A DNA stretch of 64,000 nt from Pseudomonas viridiflava (GTDB lineage: Bacteria; Pseudomonadota; Gammaproteobacteria; Pseudomonadales; Pseudomonadaceae), in the NCBI RefSeq assembly GCF_900585905.1, contig NZ_UTVH01000034.1, forward strand, positions 675,606 through 739,605. The letters run 5' to 3'. The stretch's first letter is position 1. Each line of letters opens with the position of its first letter. The position numbers and the translations under genes were made by a program. Below are positions 16,932 to 28,880 of this stretch, piece after piece. Below the pieces are notes generated by a model. That model saw only the letters and a list, made by a program, of their open reading frames with translations. It was not told where the DNA came from and searched no databases.

Positions 16932-19900
16932 GCCCCGCTGTGTTGAACAATGCCAACTGGCGTAAGTCGCTGAAGGCAGTGGGGCTCGCAGTGGCGGCGC
17001 TGCTGTTACTGGTGATCACCGGCCTGTGGCTGATACTTGGCAACCAGGCTGCCGGGCGCTGGGCGCTGGGGCAGGTGCCTGGCCTTGCGCTGGATAATTT
17101 TTCCGGACATCTGGGCGGACAGTGGCAAGCGGATCATCTGAGTTGGCAGGATGGCGCCACCCTTGTGGAAGTCGATCACCCACGATTGGAGTGGTCTCCC
17201 GGTTGTCTGTTCAAGCTGACGCTGTGCATCGAGCGCCTGCAGGCTGAGCAGGTTCGTCTGCAACTTGCACCTGCCGCGTCCACCGAACAGAAACAACCGC
17301 TGCAGCTGCCCGACCTCAAGTTGCCGCTGGCTCTGCGCCTTGGCGACGTGCGCATCGGCAGCCTTTTGCTGGATGGCAGCGAACAGCTACGTGACCTGCA
17401 ATTGGCAGCGCACTGGACCGCAGCCGGTCTGCATATTGATAACCTGCACCTGCAACGTGACGATCTGGCGCTGGATCTGGCCGGGTTGCTACAGCCCTCC
17501 GGCCAATGGCCGCTGCAGGCGAAGGGGCTGGTGCGTTTGCCGGATGTCGACGCACGGACCTGGATGCTCACCCTCGATGTACAGGGCAACCTGCTGCAGA
17601 CACTGACTCTTGAAGGCATTAGCAGTGGTTATGTGCAAGGACGCCTGAGTGGCGAGCTGCAGCCCCTTGCCGACAATCTCCCTGCACAGCTGACGCTGGT
17701 CGCCGATGCATTCATGGCAGGCGCTGCATTGCCCGAAACCTTGCAGCTCGAACAACTGAAGCTGCAGGCTAAAGGAGACCTTGCGGCGGGCTATGAAATC
17801 GGTGGCACGGCGACTCTGCCGGCCGAGCAGGGACCTGTCAGCCTCAAGCTGGACTGCCGGGTGGATGGCAGAGGCGCGCAGGTGAGGGCGCTTGAGCTCG
17901 ATGCCGGACCCAAACAGCGCGTGACGCTCAGCGGCACGCTTGACTGGCAGCAGGCCCTGCGGGCCGATATGCGGGTCAACTGGCTGGATTTCCCCTGGCA
18001 GCGTTTGTATCCGGTGGCAGATCAACCCCAGGTCACGTTGCGTCAATTCGCAGGCGAAATTTCTTACACCGACGGTCAATACCTGGGCAACTTCGACGCC
18101 CGGCTGGATGGTCCGGCGGGCGCCTTCAGCGTGGTCAGCCCCTTCAGCGGGGATCTGACGCAGCTTTTTTTGCCACAGCTTGAAATGGTGGCTGGCCAGG
18201 GCAAGGCCAGCGGCCACTTGAATCTGAAGTTCGCCGATGGCATCGGCTGGGATACGGCGCTCGACCTCAGCGCGATTGATCCGGCTTACTGGGTCGCGCA
18301 ACTGCCTGGCACTCTGGCCGGTCCGCTGCGCAGCAAGGGTGAATTGAAAGATGATCGTCTGAGCCTGCAAGCTGATCTGGATCTCAAGGGCCGTCTGCGC
18401 GGGCAGGCGGCAGCGCTGCAGGTCAAGGCCGAAGGAGCCCAAGGTCGCTGGAACGTCGAGGCCCTGCAGGTTCGTCTGGGGGATAACCGGATCGATGGCG
18501 ATGGCAGGTTCGACCAGCGCTTGCTGGGCCAGCTCACGATCAACCTGCCGCGGTTGGGCCAGTTGTGGCCTGGCTTGCAGGGCAACGCGAAAGGTCGTGT
18601 GGACCTGGCCGGTAGCCTCGATGCCCCGCAAGGCCAGCTGAGCCTGCAGGGCTCGCAACTGGCCTTCGACAACAACCAGCTGCGCCGACTCACAGTGTTG
18701 GCAACCGTCGACAGCACGCAGCGCGGCAAGGTCGAGATCAAGGGCGATGGCATCCAGGCAGGCGATACGCAGTTGGGGACGTTGGCAGTCAACGGTCAGG
18801 GTGATGTCAGGCGTCAACAGCTGCAGCTTGATCTTCAAGGGCCGCTGCTGAAGCTGAACATGGCGCTCGATGGCGCCCTCGACAAAGGCAACTGGCGCGG
18901 GCGTCTGGCGTCGGGTGCCGTGCAAAGCGGCGGTCAGAAATGGCAACTGCAGCAACCAGCCAGTCTGGAGCGGCTGGCCGATGGCACACTCAACTTTGGC
19001 GCCCACTGCTGGTTGTCCGGCGCGGCAAGCCTTTGCGGGGAAAATCAGCGTCTGCAGCCCGAACCCCGCCTGCGCTATCACCTGAAGAATTTCCCGCTGG
19101 ACAGCCTTGCCCAGTGGTACCCCAAGGATTTCGCCTGGCAAGGGGTGCTCGCTGCCGACATCCAGCTTGATGTACCGGCGGCAGGGCCAAACGGCCAGAT
19201 ATCGATCAACGCCAATGGCGGTGTGTTGCGCCTGCGGGAAGCCAATCAATGGCTGGATTTTCCCTATGAGAGCCTGACGTTCAGCAGCAAGCTGACCCCG
19301 CGCCAGATCGACAGCCAGCTTGATTTTCGCGGCGGCAAGCTTGGCGCGTTGCGTGTCACGGCGCGTATCGATCCGCTGAGCCAGGACAAGGCGCTGCGGG
19401 GGGACTTCAGCCTCAGTGGCGTTGATCTTTCCATCGCCCGGCCTTTCGTGCCGATGGTGCAAAAGATTAACGGTCGTCTGAATGGCAGCGGTCAGTTAGC
19501 GGGCACGCTGCTGGCGCCGCAGGTCAATGGCAGCCTGCTGCTCAGCGACGGCGAAGTGTCGGGCCCCGAATTGCCGATGGATGTGCAGGACTTTCAGCTG
19601 CGAGCACAAATCGCTGGCGAGCGTGTGCAACTGGACGGCAACTGGAAGAGCGGCGCCAGCGGGCAGGGTTCACTCGCTGGCAATATCGGCTGGGGTCAGG
19701 CCCTGGTGGTGGACATGGCGGTAAAGGGCTCGCGCCTGCCGATTACCGTCGAGCCTTATGCAAACCTGGAGGCTGCGCCTGACCTGAAGCTGTCGATGCA
19801 GGGCGGCAAGCTGGCGGTCTCGGGCAAACTGCTGATCCCCAAAGGCACCATCACCATTCGCGAGCTGCCGCCATCCACTGTGAAACTGTCAGGCGACACG

Positions 19901-20632
19901 GTCATTGTCGGCCAGCAGACCGAGGAGGGTGCGCCGCCCATGCCGCTGGCGATGGACATCGATGTTCAGGTCGGCCAGGAAAAACTCGCGTTCAGCGGTT
20001 TCGGCCTGACCGCTGATCTTGCCGGGCAGGTACATATCGGCGACAACCTCGACACCCGCGGTGAACTCAACCTGAACAACGGTCGCTATCGCGCCTATGG
20101 CCAGCGCCTGACCATTCGCAAGGCGCGTCTGCTGTTTGCCGGTCCCGCGGACCAGCCTTATCTGGACGTTGAAGCGATTCGTCAGACCGACGATGTCATT
20201 GCCGGTATCCGCTTGACCGGCAGCGCCGAGCAGCCAACGACAACGGTGTTCTCCGAGCCTTCCATGAGTCAGGAGCAAGCGTTGTCTTATCTCGTGCTGG
20301 GTAGACCGCTGAACAACACCGGGGAGGACAGCAACATGATGGCGCAGGCAGCACTGGCCCTTGGCCTTGCGGGCAGTGAGTCCACCACCGGCAAGCTGGC
20401 CAGCGATCTGGGGATCAAGGATTTCGAGCTGGATACCTCGGGCAGTGGCGAAAAGACCAACGTCGTCGCCAGTGGCAAAATCACCGACAAGCTCAGCCTG
20501 CGCTACGGTGTAGGTGTATTCGAACCTGCGAACACTATTGCGCTGCGTTATCTGCTGAGTAAACGTGTGTATCTGGAAGTTGCCAGCGGCCTGGCCAGTT
20601 CCCTGGATATTTTTTACAAGCGCGATTTCTGA
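16928..20632 (+). CDS. tamB: TamB, AsmA-like envelope-spanning lipid-transfer protein
   Basis: A 1234-residue protein with one N-terminal transmembrane anchor (about 17-38), a long beta-taco periplasmic region of repeated amphipathic strands, and the C-terminal TamB (DUF490) domain (about 900-1234), which ends at the outer membrane. Length and layout match the family. It forms a hydrophobic groove across the periplasm and partners TamA. It starts within the tamA stop (ATGA). The next gene, tpx, is separated by 80 nt and has its own ribosome site. Confidence 0.95.
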   Translation: MSPAVLNNANWRKSLKAVGLAVAALLLLVITGLWLILGNQAAGRWALGQVPGLALDNFSGHLGGQWQADHLSWQDGATLVEVDHPRLEWSPGCLFKLTLCIERLQAEQVRLQLAPAASTEQKQPLQLPDLKLPLALRLGDVRIGSLLLDGSEQLRDLQLAAHWTAAGLHIDNLHLQRDDLALDLAGLLQPSGQWPLQAKGLVRLPDVDARTWMLTLDVQGNLLQTLTLEGISSGYVQGRLSGELQPLADNLPAQLTLVADAFMAGAALPETLQLEQLKLQAKGDLAAGYEIGGTATLPAEQGPVSLKLDCRVDGRGAQVRALELDAGPKQRVTLSGTLDWQQALRADMRVNWLDFPWQRLYPVADQPQVTLRQFAGEISYTDGQYLGNFDARLDGPAGAFSVVSPFSGDLTQLFLPQLEMVAGQGKASGHLNLKFADGIGWDTALDLSAIDPAYWVAQLPGTLAGPLRSKGELKDDRLSLQADLDLKGRLRGQAAALQVKAEGAQGRWNVEALQVRLGDNRIDGDGRFDQRLLGQLTINLPRLGQLWPGLQGNAKGRVDLAGSLDAPQGQLSLQGSQLAFDNNQLRRLTVLATVDSTQRGKVEIKGDGIQAGDTQLGTLAVNGQGDVRRQQLQLDLQGPLLKLNMALDGALDKGNWRGRLASGAVQSGGQKWQLQQPASLERLADGTLNFGAHCWLSGAASLCGENQRLQPEPRLRYHLKNFPLDSLAQWYPKDFAWQGVLAADIQLDVPAAGPNGQISINANGGVLRLREANQWLDFPYESLTFSSKLTPRQIDSQLDFRGGKLGALRVTARIDPLSQDKALRGDFSLSGVDLSIARPFVPMVQKINGRLNGSGQLAGTLLAPQVNGSLLLSDGEVSGPELPMDVQDFQLRAQIAGERVQLDGNWKSGASGQGSLAGNIGWGQALVVDMAVKGSRLPITVEPYANLEAAPDLKLSMQGGKLAVSGKLLIPKGTITIRELPPSTVKLSGDTVIVGQQTEEGAPPMPLAMDIDVQVGQEKLAFSGFGLTADLAGQVHIGDNLDTRGELNLNNGRYRAYGQRLTIRKARLLFAGPADQPYLDVEAIRQTDDVIAGIRLTGSAEQPTTTVFSEPSMSQEQALSYLVLGRPLNNTGEDSNMMAQAALALGLAGSESTTGKLASDLGIKDFELDTSGSGEKTNVVASGKITDKLSLRYGVGVFEPANTIALRYLLSKRVYLEVASGLASSLDIFYKRDF

Positions 20633-20712
20633 TGGTAGCTGCGAGCTAGGTTGCGCGCCGCATTCATGGTTAAACTCAGCGCTTCACTCAACCCGACGAA
20701 AAGGAATATTTT

Positions 20713-21213
20713 ATGGCTCAAGTGACTCGCAAGGGCGATCCAGTGCAAATCAGCGGTGAGCTGCCGAAAGTCGGCGCCGCTGCTCCCGCGTTTACGCTGG
20801 TCGGTGGCGACCTTGCCGATGTGACCCTTGCCGACTTCGCCGGCAAACGCAAAATCCTCAATATATTTCCCAGCGTTGACACGCCAACCTGCGCAACGTC
20901 GGTGCGTAAATTCAATGCGCAGGCCAGTGACCTGAAAAACACGGTAGTGCTGTGCATTTCCGCTGATCTGCCATTCGCGCAAGCCCGCTTCTGCGGCGCG
21001 GAAGGGCTGGAAAACGTGAAGAATCTGTCTACCATGCGCAGTGCCGGATTCATGCAGGACTACGGCGTCGCCATTGCCGAAGGCCCGATGGTAGGCCTGA
21101 CTACCCGCGCAATGGTGGTGCTGGACGAGCATGACAAAGTGCTGCACAGCGAGCTGGTGGCCGAAATCGGTCAAGAGCCAGATTACACCTCGGCCCTCGC
21201 CGTACTTAAGTAA
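20713..21213 (+). CDS. tpx: thiol peroxidase Tpx
   Basis: A 166-residue atypical 2-Cys peroxiredoxin. The peroxidatic Cys is C60 ([10 protein letters not shown]) and the resolving Cys is C94 (ARFCGAEGL), matching Cys61/Cys95 of E. coli Tpx. It reduces lipid and alkyl hydroperoxides using thioredoxin. ATG is preceded by AAAAGGAA. It is monocistronic and ends at a clear intrinsic terminator. Confidence 0.96.
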   Translation: MAQVTRKGDPVQISGELPKVGAAAPAFTLVGGDLADVTLADFAGKRKILNIFPSVDTPTCATSVRKFNAQASDLKNTVVLCISADLPFAQARFCGAEGLENVKNLSTMRSAGFMQDYGVAIAEGPMVGLTTRAMVVLDEHDKVLHSELVAEIGQEPDYTSALAVLK

Positions 21214-21231
21214 TACCCGGCAACACTTCAG

Positions 21232-21261
21232 CGGCCTGAATATTTTCAGGCCGTTTTCGTT
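21232..21261 (+). terminator. tpx Rho-independent terminator
   Basis: CGGCCTGAA (21232-21240) pairs with TTCAGGCCG (21245-21253) around a 4-nt loop and is followed by TTTTCGTTT. It lies just after the tpx stop. Confidence 0.88.
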
Positions 21262-21373
21262 TACGCTTCAGCTGCTTAACAAATGCCATGCCAAGGTAAA
21301 TTGCCGGTAAAGGCGCTTTGCTTGTCATCGGTCTGTGCTTATTGTTCAGTCCTCTGAAGAAGCCCCATCCGCA

Positions 21374-22669
21374 ATGGTTGATTTATTCATGCACTCGTCT
21401 GGCCCCCGTAGTTCCCGTCGCTGGCTGCTTAGCCTCTTGGTCCTGTTGCTGATCGCCGTGGCATGCTGGTGGCTCTGGCCCGCTTCAGCGCCGGGTAAAG
21501 GCGCAGAGCACAAATCGGCAGATGCAGCGGCGCGCCCAGGTTTCGGCGGCTCGACGGTGCCGGTGCCGGTCCGTGTTGCGCCCGCGGTAGTGGGTGATTT
21601 TCCGATCTACTACAAGGCGCTGGGCACAGTCACCGCCATGAACACCATCAACGTGCGCAGCCGGGTCGGTGGCGAGCTGGTCAAAATCAATTTCCGCGAA
21701 GGGCAGATGGTCAAGGCTGGCGACCTGCTGGCTGAGATTGATCCACGCAGTTACCAGATTGCCCTGCAGCAGGCCGAGGGCACGCTCGCGACCAATCAGG
21801 CGCTGCTCAAGAACGCTCAGCTGGATGTAAGACGCTATCGCGGTCTGTTTGCCGAGGACAGCATTGCCCGCCAGACGCTGGATACCGCCGAATCGCTGAT
21901 CAATCAGTATCAGGGCACCATCAAGACCAATCAGGCCGCCGTGGGTGATGCCAGGCTCAATCTGGAATTCACGCGTATTCGCGCGCCGATCACCGGGCGG
22001 GTTGGCCTCAAGCAGCTGGATGTCGGCAATCTGGTGGCGGCCAATGACACCACTGCGCTGGCAATCATCACCCAGACCAAACCCATCGACGTGGCATTCA
22101 CCTTGCCGGAAAAAGACTTGTCGACGGTTATTGCTCGCTATCGCAGTGGCGACAAGCTGCCGGTTGAAGCCTGGGACCGTGGCGACCTTAAACAGCAGGC
22201 GATAGGGGTGTTGGCCAGTCTCGACAACCAGATCGACGTGGCCACTGGCACCCTGAAGTTCAAGGCCCGCTTTGAAAATCAGGACGAAGTGCTGTTCCCC
22301 AACCAGTTCGTCAACGCCCACCTGCTCGCTGACACCTTGAAACAGGCGATTCTGGTGCCGACTGCTGCCGTGCAGTTCGGCACCAACGGCACTTTCGTGT
22401 ACGCCCTGGAAGGTGACAACAAAGTGAAAATCCGCGTGCTCAAGACCGGTCCCAACGATGAACAGATGACAGTGGTCAATGAGGGGCTTGCTGCGGGTGA
22501 CCGGGTTGTTCTCGAAGGCACCGACCGTCTGCGCGACGGCAGCCCCGTTGAGGTGGTCAACGACAGCAAGGACGTACCCGCCAGCCCCGGGCAGCAGCTG
22601 CAAGGCAAGCCGGGCAAGGGCAGCGATGAATCGGCGTCGGTCGGCAAGGCGGAAAACCACCGCGCATGA
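21374..22669 (+). CDS. muxA: RND efflux periplasmic adaptor (MuxA/MdtA type)
   Basis: A 431-residue membrane fusion protein. It has an N-terminal transmembrane anchor (about 17-36), a biotinyl-lipoyl hybrid split around an alpha-hairpin (about 90-210; the motif [20 protein letters not shown] marks the lipoyl half), a beta-barrel and a membrane-proximal domain. It bridges the RND pair MuxB/MuxC to the OpmB outer-membrane channel. The open frame begins at GTG 21335, but ATG 21374 better fits family N-termini. It overlaps muxB by 4 nt. The equivalent E. coli gene is mdtA. Confidence 0.92.
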   Translation: MVDLFMHSSGPRSSRRWLLSLLVLLLIAVACWWLWPASAPGKGAEHKSADAAARPGFGGSTVPVPVRVAPAVVGDFPIYYKALGTVTAMNTINVRSRVGGELVKINFREGQMVKAGDLLAEIDPRSYQIALQQAEGTLATNQALLKNAQLDVRRYRGLFAEDSIARQTLDTAESLINQYQGTIKTNQAAVGDARLNLEFTRIRAPITGRVGLKQLDVGNLVAANDTTALAIITQTKPIDVAFTLPEKDLSTVIARYRSGDKLPVEAWDRGDLKQQAIGVLASLDNQIDVATGTLKFKARFENQDEVLFPNQFVNAHLLADTLKQAILVPTAAVQFGTNGTFVYALEGDNKVKIRVLKTGPNDEQMTVVNEGLAAGDRVVLEGTDRLRDGSPVEVVNDSKDVPASPGQQLQGKPGKGSDESASVGKAENHRA

Positions 22670-25600
22670 ACATCTCCCGTCTGTTCATCCTGCGCCCGGT
22701 GGCCACCACGCTGAGCATGCTGGCCATCGTGCTTGCTGGCCTTATCGCCTACAAGCTGCTCCCGGTGTCGGCTTTGCCGCAGGTCGACTATCCGACCATT
22801 CGGGTGATGACCCTCTATCCTGGCGCCAGCCCTCAAGTCATGACCAGCGCAGTCACCGCACCGCTGGAGCGTCAGTTCGGGCAAATGCCGGGGCTGACGC
22901 AGATGGCATCGACCAGCTCGGGTGGCGCCTCGGTGATCACGCTACGCTTCAGTCTCGACCTGAATATGGATGTGGCCGAACAGTCCGTGCAGGCGGCCAT
23001 CAACGGCGCCACCAATCTATTGCCGACGGATCTCCCGGCACCGCCGGTGTACAACAAGGTCAACCCGGCAGACACCCCGGTGCTGACCCTGGCGATCACT
23101 TCGAAAACCATGTTGCTGCCCAAACTCAATGATCTGGTCGATACCCGCATGGCGCAGAAGATCGCCCAGATCAGCGGTGTGGGCATGGTCAGTATCGCGG
23201 GCGGCCAGCGCCAGGCTGTGCGCATCAAAGTCAACCCGGAAGCACTGGCGGCCAACGGTTTGAACCTGGCGGATGTGCGCACGCTGGTGGGCGCCTCCAA
23301 CGTCAACCAGCCCAAAGGTAACTTCGACGGCCCGACCCGGGTCTCGATGCTCGATGCCAATGATCAACTGCGCTCGCCCGAGGAATACGCCAACCTGATC
23401 CTGTCCTACAGCAATGGCGCGCCATTGCGCCTCAAGGACGTGGCGCAGATCGTAGATGGTGCCGAAAACGAGCGTCTGGCGGCCTGGGCCAATCAGAACC
23501 AGGCAGTGCTGCTCAACGTGCAGCGCCAACCCGGTGCCAACGTCATCGAGGTGGTGGATCGCATCAAGGCACTGCTGCCCAGCATTACCGACAACCTTCC
23601 GGCCGGTCTGGACGTCACCGTGCTGACCGATCGTACCCAGACCATCCGCGCCTCGGTTACCGATGTGCAGCATGAACTGCTGATTGCCATCGTGCTTGTG
23701 GTGCTGGTGACCTTTCTTTTCCTGCGGCGCTTCAGCGCCACGATCATTCCGTCCATTGCAGTGCCGCTCTCGCTTATCGGCACCTTTGGGGTCATGTACC
23801 TGGCCGGGTTTTCGGTCAATAACCTGACCCTGATGGCGATGACCATCGCTACCGGATTTGTGGTGGACGATGCCATCGTCATGCTGGAGAACATTTCCCG
23901 CCACATCGAGGAAGGCGAGTCGCCCATGCAGGCGGCGCTCAAGGGGGCCAAACAGATCGGTTTCACCCTGGTGTCGCTGACCATTTCGTTGATTGCAGTC
24001 TTGATTCCACTGCTGTTCATGGCCGATGTCGTGGGGCGGTTGTTTCGCGAATTTGCGATTACCCTGGCGGTAGCTATCCTGATTTCCCTGGTGGTGTCGC
24101 TGACCCTCACGCCTATGATGTGTGCTCGCCTGCTCAAGCGCGAGCCTGAGCCTGAAGAGCAGGGCAGGTTCTACCGGGCCAGCGGCGCCTGGCTTGACTG
24201 GCTGGTTGAAGCGTACGGCAACAAATTGCGCTGGGTGCTCCGGCATCAGCCGCTGACGCTGCTGGTAGCGATTGGCACGCTGGCGCTCACCGTGATGCTG
24301 TATCTGATGGTGCCCAAAGGATTCTTTCCGGTGCAGGACACCGGGGTGATCCAGGGCATTTCCGAGGCACCGCAGTCGGTGTCCTTCGCTGCGATGAGCG
24401 AACGTCAGCAGTCGCTGGCGGCCATTATTCTCAAGGATCCGGACGTCGCCAGCCTGTCGTCCTACATCGGTGTCGACGGCGATAATGCAACGCTCAACAG
24501 CGGCCGCCTGCTGATCAACCTCAAGCCCCACAGCGCACGTGACCTGACGGCCATGCAGATCATCCAGCGGCTGCAGCCACAGCTGGACAAACTGGCAGGC
24601 ATACGGCTGTTCCTGCAGCCGGTTCAGGACCTGACCATCGAAGACCGTGTCAGCCGCACCCAGTATCAATTCAGCATGTCATCGCCCGACGCCGAGCTGC
24701 TCAGTCTGTGGAGCAGCCGTCTGGTGGATGCGCTGAACAAGCGCCCGGAGCTGACCGATGTCGCCAGCGACCTGCAAGACAAAGGCCTGCAGGTCTATCT
24801 GCTGATTGACCGCGATGCGGCGAGTCGCCTTGGGGTGACTGTGGCAACCATCACTGATGCGCTTTACGACGCCTTCGGTCAACGCCAGATTTCCACGATT
24901 TATACCCAGGCCAGTCAGTACCGCGTGGTCTTGCAGGCGGCATCAGGCAACGAGCTGGGGCCTCAAGCGCTGGAGCAGATACACGTCAAGACCAGTGACG
25001 GCGGGCAGGTCAAGCTGTCGAGTCTGGCGCGGGTCGAGCAGCGTCAGGCGCAGCTGGCGATTGCCCACCTAGGGCAGTTTCCGGCGGTAATGATGTCGTT
25101 CAACCTCGCGCCTGACGTTGCGCTGGGCGCGGCGGTGGAGGTGATCGAGCAGGTACAGCGGGACATCGGCATGCCCGTGGGCGTGCAGACCGAGTTTCAG
25201 GGCGCGGCCCAGGCGTTCCAGGCGTCGCTGTCCAGCACCCTGCTGTTGATCCTGGCCGCCGTGGTGACGATGTACATCGTGCTGGGGGTGCTGTACGAAA
25301 GTTACATCCACCCGATCACGATCCTGTCGACCTTGCCCTCGGCAGCTGTCGGCGCCTTGCTGGCGTTGCTGATCAGCGGCAATGATCTGGGCATGATTGC
25401 CATTATCGGGATCATTCTGCTGATCGGCATCGTCAAGAAGAACGCCATCATGATGATCGACTTCGCCCTGGACGCCGAACGCAATCGCGGTGTCGATCCT
25501 GAAACCGCTATTTATGAAGCCGCGCTGCTGCGCTTCCGGCCGATCCTGATGACGACGATGGCGGCGCTGTTTGGCGCCATACCGCTGATGCTGGCCACCG

Positions 25601-25776
25601 GTTCCGGTGCCGAACTGCGTCAGCCGCTGGGGCTGGTGATGGTCGGCGGGCTGATGCTGAGCCAGGTGCTGACCTTGTTCACCACCCCGGTGATCTACCT
25701 GTACTTCGACCGCCTGGGTCGGCGCTGGAGCCGCAAGCCGGACGCCGCCGACAACGCTGAGCGGGCAGACGCATGA
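22666..25776 (+). CDS. muxB: RND efflux permease MuxB (MdtB type)
   Basis: A 1036-residue HAE1-family RND pump subunit with 12 transmembrane helices. The N-terminus [14 protein letters not shown] and the proton-relay Asp pair in TM4 ([14 protein letters not shown]) are diagnostic. Two large periplasmic loops follow TM1 and TM7. In MuxABC-OpmB of P. aeruginosa and MdtABC of E. coli, two different RND proteins form a heterotrimer; the immediate neighbour muxC supplies the other. It overlaps both neighbours by 4 nt. Confidence 0.95.
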   Translation: MNISRLFILRPVATTLSMLAIVLAGLIAYKLLPVSALPQVDYPTIRVMTLYPGASPQVMTSAVTAPLERQFGQMPGLTQMASTSSGGASVITLRFSLDLNMDVAEQSVQAAINGATNLLPTDLPAPPVYNKVNPADTPVLTLAITSKTMLLPKLNDLVDTRMAQKIAQISGVGMVSIAGGQRQAVRIKVNPEALAANGLNLADVRTLVGASNVNQPKGNFDGPTRVSMLDANDQLRSPEEYANLILSYSNGAPLRLKDVAQIVDGAENERLAAWANQNQAVLLNVQRQPGANVIEVVDRIKALLPSITDNLPAGLDVTVLTDRTQTIRASVTDVQHELLIAIVLVVLVTFLFLRRFSATIIPSIAVPLSLIGTFGVMYLAGFSVNNLTLMAMTIATGFVVDDAIVMLENISRHIEEGESPMQAALKGAKQIGFTLVSLTISLIAVLIPLLFMADVVGRLFREFAITLAVAILISLVVSLTLTPMMCARLLKREPEPEEQGRFYRASGAWLDWLVEAYGNKLRWVLRHQPLTLLVAIGTLALTVMLYLMVPKGFFPVQDTGVIQGISEAPQSVSFAAMSERQQSLAAIILKDPDVASLSSYIGVDGDNATLNSGRLLINLKPHSARDLTAMQIIQRLQPQLDKLAGIRLFLQPVQDLTIEDRVSRTQYQFSMSSPDAELLSLWSSRLVDALNKRPELTDVASDLQDKGLQVYLLIDRDAASRLGVTVATITDALYDAFGQRQISTIYTQASQYRVVLQAASGNELGPQALEQIHVKTSDGGQVKLSSLARVEQRQAQLAIAHLGQFPAVMMSFNLAPDVALGAAVEVIEQVQRDIGMPVGVQTEFQGAAQAFQASLSSTLLLILAAVVTMYIVLGVLYESYIHPITILSTLPSAAVGALLALLISGNDLGMIAIIGIILLIGIVKKNAIMMIDFALDAERNRGVDPETAIYEAALLRFRPILMTTMAALFGAIPLMLATGSGAELRQPLGLVMVGGLMLSQVLTLFTTPVIYLYFDRLGRRWSRKPDAADNAERADA

Positions 25777-28700
25777 ACCTGTCCGGGCCGTTCATTCGCA
25801 GGCCAGTGGCGACGCTGCTGCTGAGTCTGGCCATCATGATCCTGGGTGGGGTCAGTTTTAGCATGCTGCCAGTGGCGCCTCTGCCGAACATGGATTTTCC
25901 GGTGATTGTGGTCTCGGCCAGCTTGCCTGGGGCCAGCCCGGAAATCATGGCCTCCAGCGTCGCTACGCCGCTGGAGCGCTCGCTGGGGTCGATTGCCGGC
26001 ATCAATACCATGAGCAGTCGTTCCAGCCAGGGTTCGACCCGGATCATTTTGCAGTTCGACCTTGACCGCAACATCGACGGCGCGGCTCGCGAGGTGCAGG
26101 CCGCCATCAATGCGGCACGTAACCTGCTGCCCAGCGGTATGCGCAGCATGCCGACCTACAAGAAGGTCAATCCTTCGCAGGCGCCGATCATGGTGCTGGC
26201 ACTGACTTCCGAGGTGCTGCAAAAGGGTCAGCTCTATGATCTGGCCTCGACCATCCTCTCGCAAAGCCTGTCCCAGGTCAGCGGCGTGGGTGAGGTGCAG
26301 GTTGGTGGCAGTTCGTTACCCGCCGTCCGGGTGGAGCTGGAGCCGCGGATGCTGGATCAGTACGGCGTGTCGCTGGACGAGGTCCGCACCGCGATCACCG
26401 CCGCCAACGTGCGCAGGCCCAAAGGGTCGGTGGAAGACGATAAGCACAATTGGCAGGTACAGGCCAACGATCAGCTGGAAAAAGCCGAGGATTACGAACG
26501 CCTGATCATTCGCTATCAGGATGGCGCCTCCTTACGCCTCAAGGACGTCGCCAATGTCAGCGATGGTGTGGAAAACCGCTACAACGCTGGTTTCTTCAAC
26601 GAAAAGGAAGCGGTCCTGCTGGTGATCAACCGCCAGGCGGGTGCCAACATCATTGAGACCGTAGCGCAGATCAAGGCGCAATTGCCGGCGCTTGAGGCCG
26701 TATTGCCCGCCAGCGTCAAACTGGACCTGGCGCTGGATCGCTCGCCGGTGATCAAGGCGACCCTGCATGAGGCGGAGATGACCCTGCTGATCGCCGTGGT
26801 GCTGGTGATTCTGGTGGTTTACCTGTTTCTCGGCAGCTTTCGCGCCTCGCTGATCCCGACCCTGGCAGTGCCGGTGTCGCTGGTGGGCACTTTTGCGGTC
26901 ATGTACCTGTATGGGTTCTCGCTCAATAACCTGTCGCTGATGGCGCTGATTCTGGCGACCGGGCTGGTGGTCGACGATGCCATTGTGGTGCTGGAAAACA
27001 TCTCCAGGCACATCGACAAGGGCGTGGCGCCAATGCAGGCGGCCTACCTGGGGGCCCGCGAAGTGGGCTTCACCTTGCTGGCGATGAACGTTTCGCTGGT
27101 GGCCGTGTTTTTATCAATCCTGTTCATGGGCGGTTTGGTCGAAACCCTGTTCCGCGAATTCTCCATCACGCTGTCGGCGTCGATCATCGTGTCGCTGCTG
27201 GTTTCGTTGACGCTGACGCCGATGCTTTGCGCACGCTGGCTCAAACCTCATGTGCCAGGCAGCGAAAACCGCTTGCAGCGCTGGAGCAATCACGTCAACG
27301 AGCGGATGGTGGCCGGTTATGACCGCAGCCTGCGCTGGGTCATGCGTCACCGCCGCCTGACGCTGTTAAGCCTGTTGCTGACCATCGTCGGCAACGTCGC
27401 GCTGTATGTGGTGGTGCCCAAGACTTTTCTGCCGACCCAGGACACCGGGCAGTTGATCGGTTTCGTCCGTGGGGATGACGGTTTGTCGTTCACCGTCATG
27501 CAGCCGAAGATGGACGCTTTTCGCAACGCCATTCTTGCCGACCCTGCGGTCGACACCGTAGCGGGCTTCATCGGTGGCAACAATGGCTCCAACAATGCCT
27601 TCATGCTGGTGCGCCTCAAACCGGTGTCGCAGCGCAAACTGACCGCCGAACAGGTGGTTGAGCGTCTGCGCAAGGAAATGCCCAAGGTGCCGGGCGGTCG
27701 CGTGTTTCTCACCCCTGATCAGGACCTGCAGCTGGGTGGCGGCCGCGAGCAGACCACCTCGGCGTATCAGTACATCCTGCAGAGCGGTGACCTGGGCGAG
27801 CTGCGCACCTGGTACCCGAAGGTTGTGGCCGCATTGAAGACCTTGCCTGAACTGACAGCCATCGACGCCCGGGAAGGGCGCGGCGCCCAGCAAGTCACGC
27901 TGATGGTCGACCGTGACGCCGCCAAGCGCCTGGGCATCGACATGAACATGGTGACCACTGTGCTGAATAACGCCTACAGCCAGCGCCAGGTGTCGACCAT
28001 CTATGACAGCCTCAACCAGTACAAGGTGGTGATGGAAGTCGATCCACGATTCGCTCAGGACCCGGCGACCCTTGAGCAGGTTCAGGTCATTACCGGGGAC
28101 GGCAATCGCGTGCCGCTGTCGAGCATCGCCCATTACGAACGCAGCCTGGCCGATGATTCGGTGTCCCATGAAGGCCAGTTTGCTTCGGAAAACATCTCTT
28201 TTGATCTGGCCGAAGGCGTCAGCCTGGATCAGGCGACAGTCGCCATCGAACGTGCGGTGGCAGGCGTCGGCCTGCCGGGTGACGTGATCGCGAAAATGGC
28301 CGGTACCGCCGACGCCTTCGCAGCGACCCAGAAAAGTCAGCCTTGGATGATTCTCGGCGCTTTGCTTGCGGTGTACCTGGTGCTGGGCATTCTGTACGAG
28401 AGCTATATTCACCCATTGACCATCTTGTCGACGCTGCCATCAGCCGGTGTTGGCGCCTTGCTGACCATATACGTGCTGGGTTCGCAGTTCAGTCTGATTT
28501 CCCTGCTGGGGTTGTTTCTCCTGATCGGCGTAGTGAAGAAGAACGCGATCATGATGATCGATCTGGCGCTGCAGCTTGAGCGCGACAGTGGCATGAGCCC
28601 GGCAGAGTCGATCCGTGTGGCCTGCCTGCAACGCCTGCGCCCGATCCTGATGACCACCGTCGCCGCCATTCTGGGTGCCTTGCCGCTGCTGCTCAGCAAT

Positions 28701-28880
28701 GCCGATGGCGCGGAAATGCGTCGCCCGCTGGGCCTGTGCATCATTGGCGGGCTGATCTTCAGCCAGGTGCTGACTCTTTACACCACCCCGGTGGTTTACC
28801 TTTATCTCGACCGTCTGCGCCATCGTTTCAACCATTGGCGTGGCGTGCGTACCGATGCTGCTCTGGACAATCCGCTATGA
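25773..28880 (+). CDS. muxC: RND efflux permease MuxC (MdtC type)
   Basis: A 1035-residue RND permease paralogous to MuxB, with TM4 motif [14 protein letters not shown] and the same 12-TM layout. The [20 protein letters not shown] block near residue 870 is shared with MuxB, which shows ancient tandem duplication. It is predicted to form the B2C heterotrimer. The family exports novobiocin, beta-lactams, bile-salt-like and other amphiphilic compounds, depending on species. It overlaps muxB and opmB by 4 nt each. Confidence 0.95.
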   Translation: MNLSGPFIRRPVATLLLSLAIMILGGVSFSMLPVAPLPNMDFPVIVVSASLPGASPEIMASSVATPLERSLGSIAGINTMSSRSSQGSTRIILQFDLDRNIDGAAREVQAAINAARNLLPSGMRSMPTYKKVNPSQAPIMVLALTSEVLQKGQLYDLASTILSQSLSQVSGVGEVQVGGSSLPAVRVELEPRMLDQYGVSLDEVRTAITAANVRRPKGSVEDDKHNWQVQANDQLEKAEDYERLIIRYQDGASLRLKDVANVSDGVENRYNAGFFNEKEAVLLVINRQAGANIIETVAQIKAQLPALEAVLPASVKLDLALDRSPVIKATLHEAEMTLLIAVVLVILVVYLFLGSFRASLIPTLAVPVSLVGTFAVMYLYGFSLNNLSLMALILATGLVVDDAIVVLENISRHIDKGVAPMQAAYLGAREVGFTLLAMNVSLVAVFLSILFMGGLVETLFREFSITLSASIIVSLLVSLTLTPMLCARWLKPHVPGSENRLQRWSNHVNERMVAGYDRSLRWVMRHRRLTLLSLLLTIVGNVALYVVVPKTFLPTQDTGQLIGFVRGDDGLSFTVMQPKMDAFRNAILADPAVDTVAGFIGGNNGSNNAFMLVRLKPVSQRKLTAEQVVERLRKEMPKVPGGRVFLTPDQDLQLGGGREQTTSAYQYILQSGDLGELRTWYPKVVAALKTLPELTAIDAREGRGAQQVTLMVDRDAAKRLGIDMNMVTTVLNNAYSQRQVSTIYDSLNQYKVVMEVDPRFAQDPATLEQVQVITGDGNRVPLSSIAHYERSLADDSVSHEGQFASENISFDLAEGVSLDQATVAIERAVAGVGLPGDVIAKMAGTADAFAATQKSQPWMILGALLAVYLVLGILYESYIHPLTILSTLPSAGVGALLTIYVLGSQFSLISLLGLFLLIGVVKKNAIMMIDLALQLERDSGMSPAESIRVACLQRLRPILMTTVAAILGALPLLLSNADGAEMRRPLGLCIIGGLIFSQVLTLYTTPVVYLYLDRLRHRFNHWRGVRTDAALDNPL

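Noticed and set aside
17489..19462. 657-residue open frame antisense to tamB
   Set aside because: Low-complexity Leu/Gln/Arg-rich translation without motifs. It lies fully inside a strongly supported tamB and reflects GC-rich codon bias.
23017..24669. 550-residue open frame antisense to muxB
   Set aside because: No domain, His/Gln-rich composition, entirely opposite a conserved RND gene.
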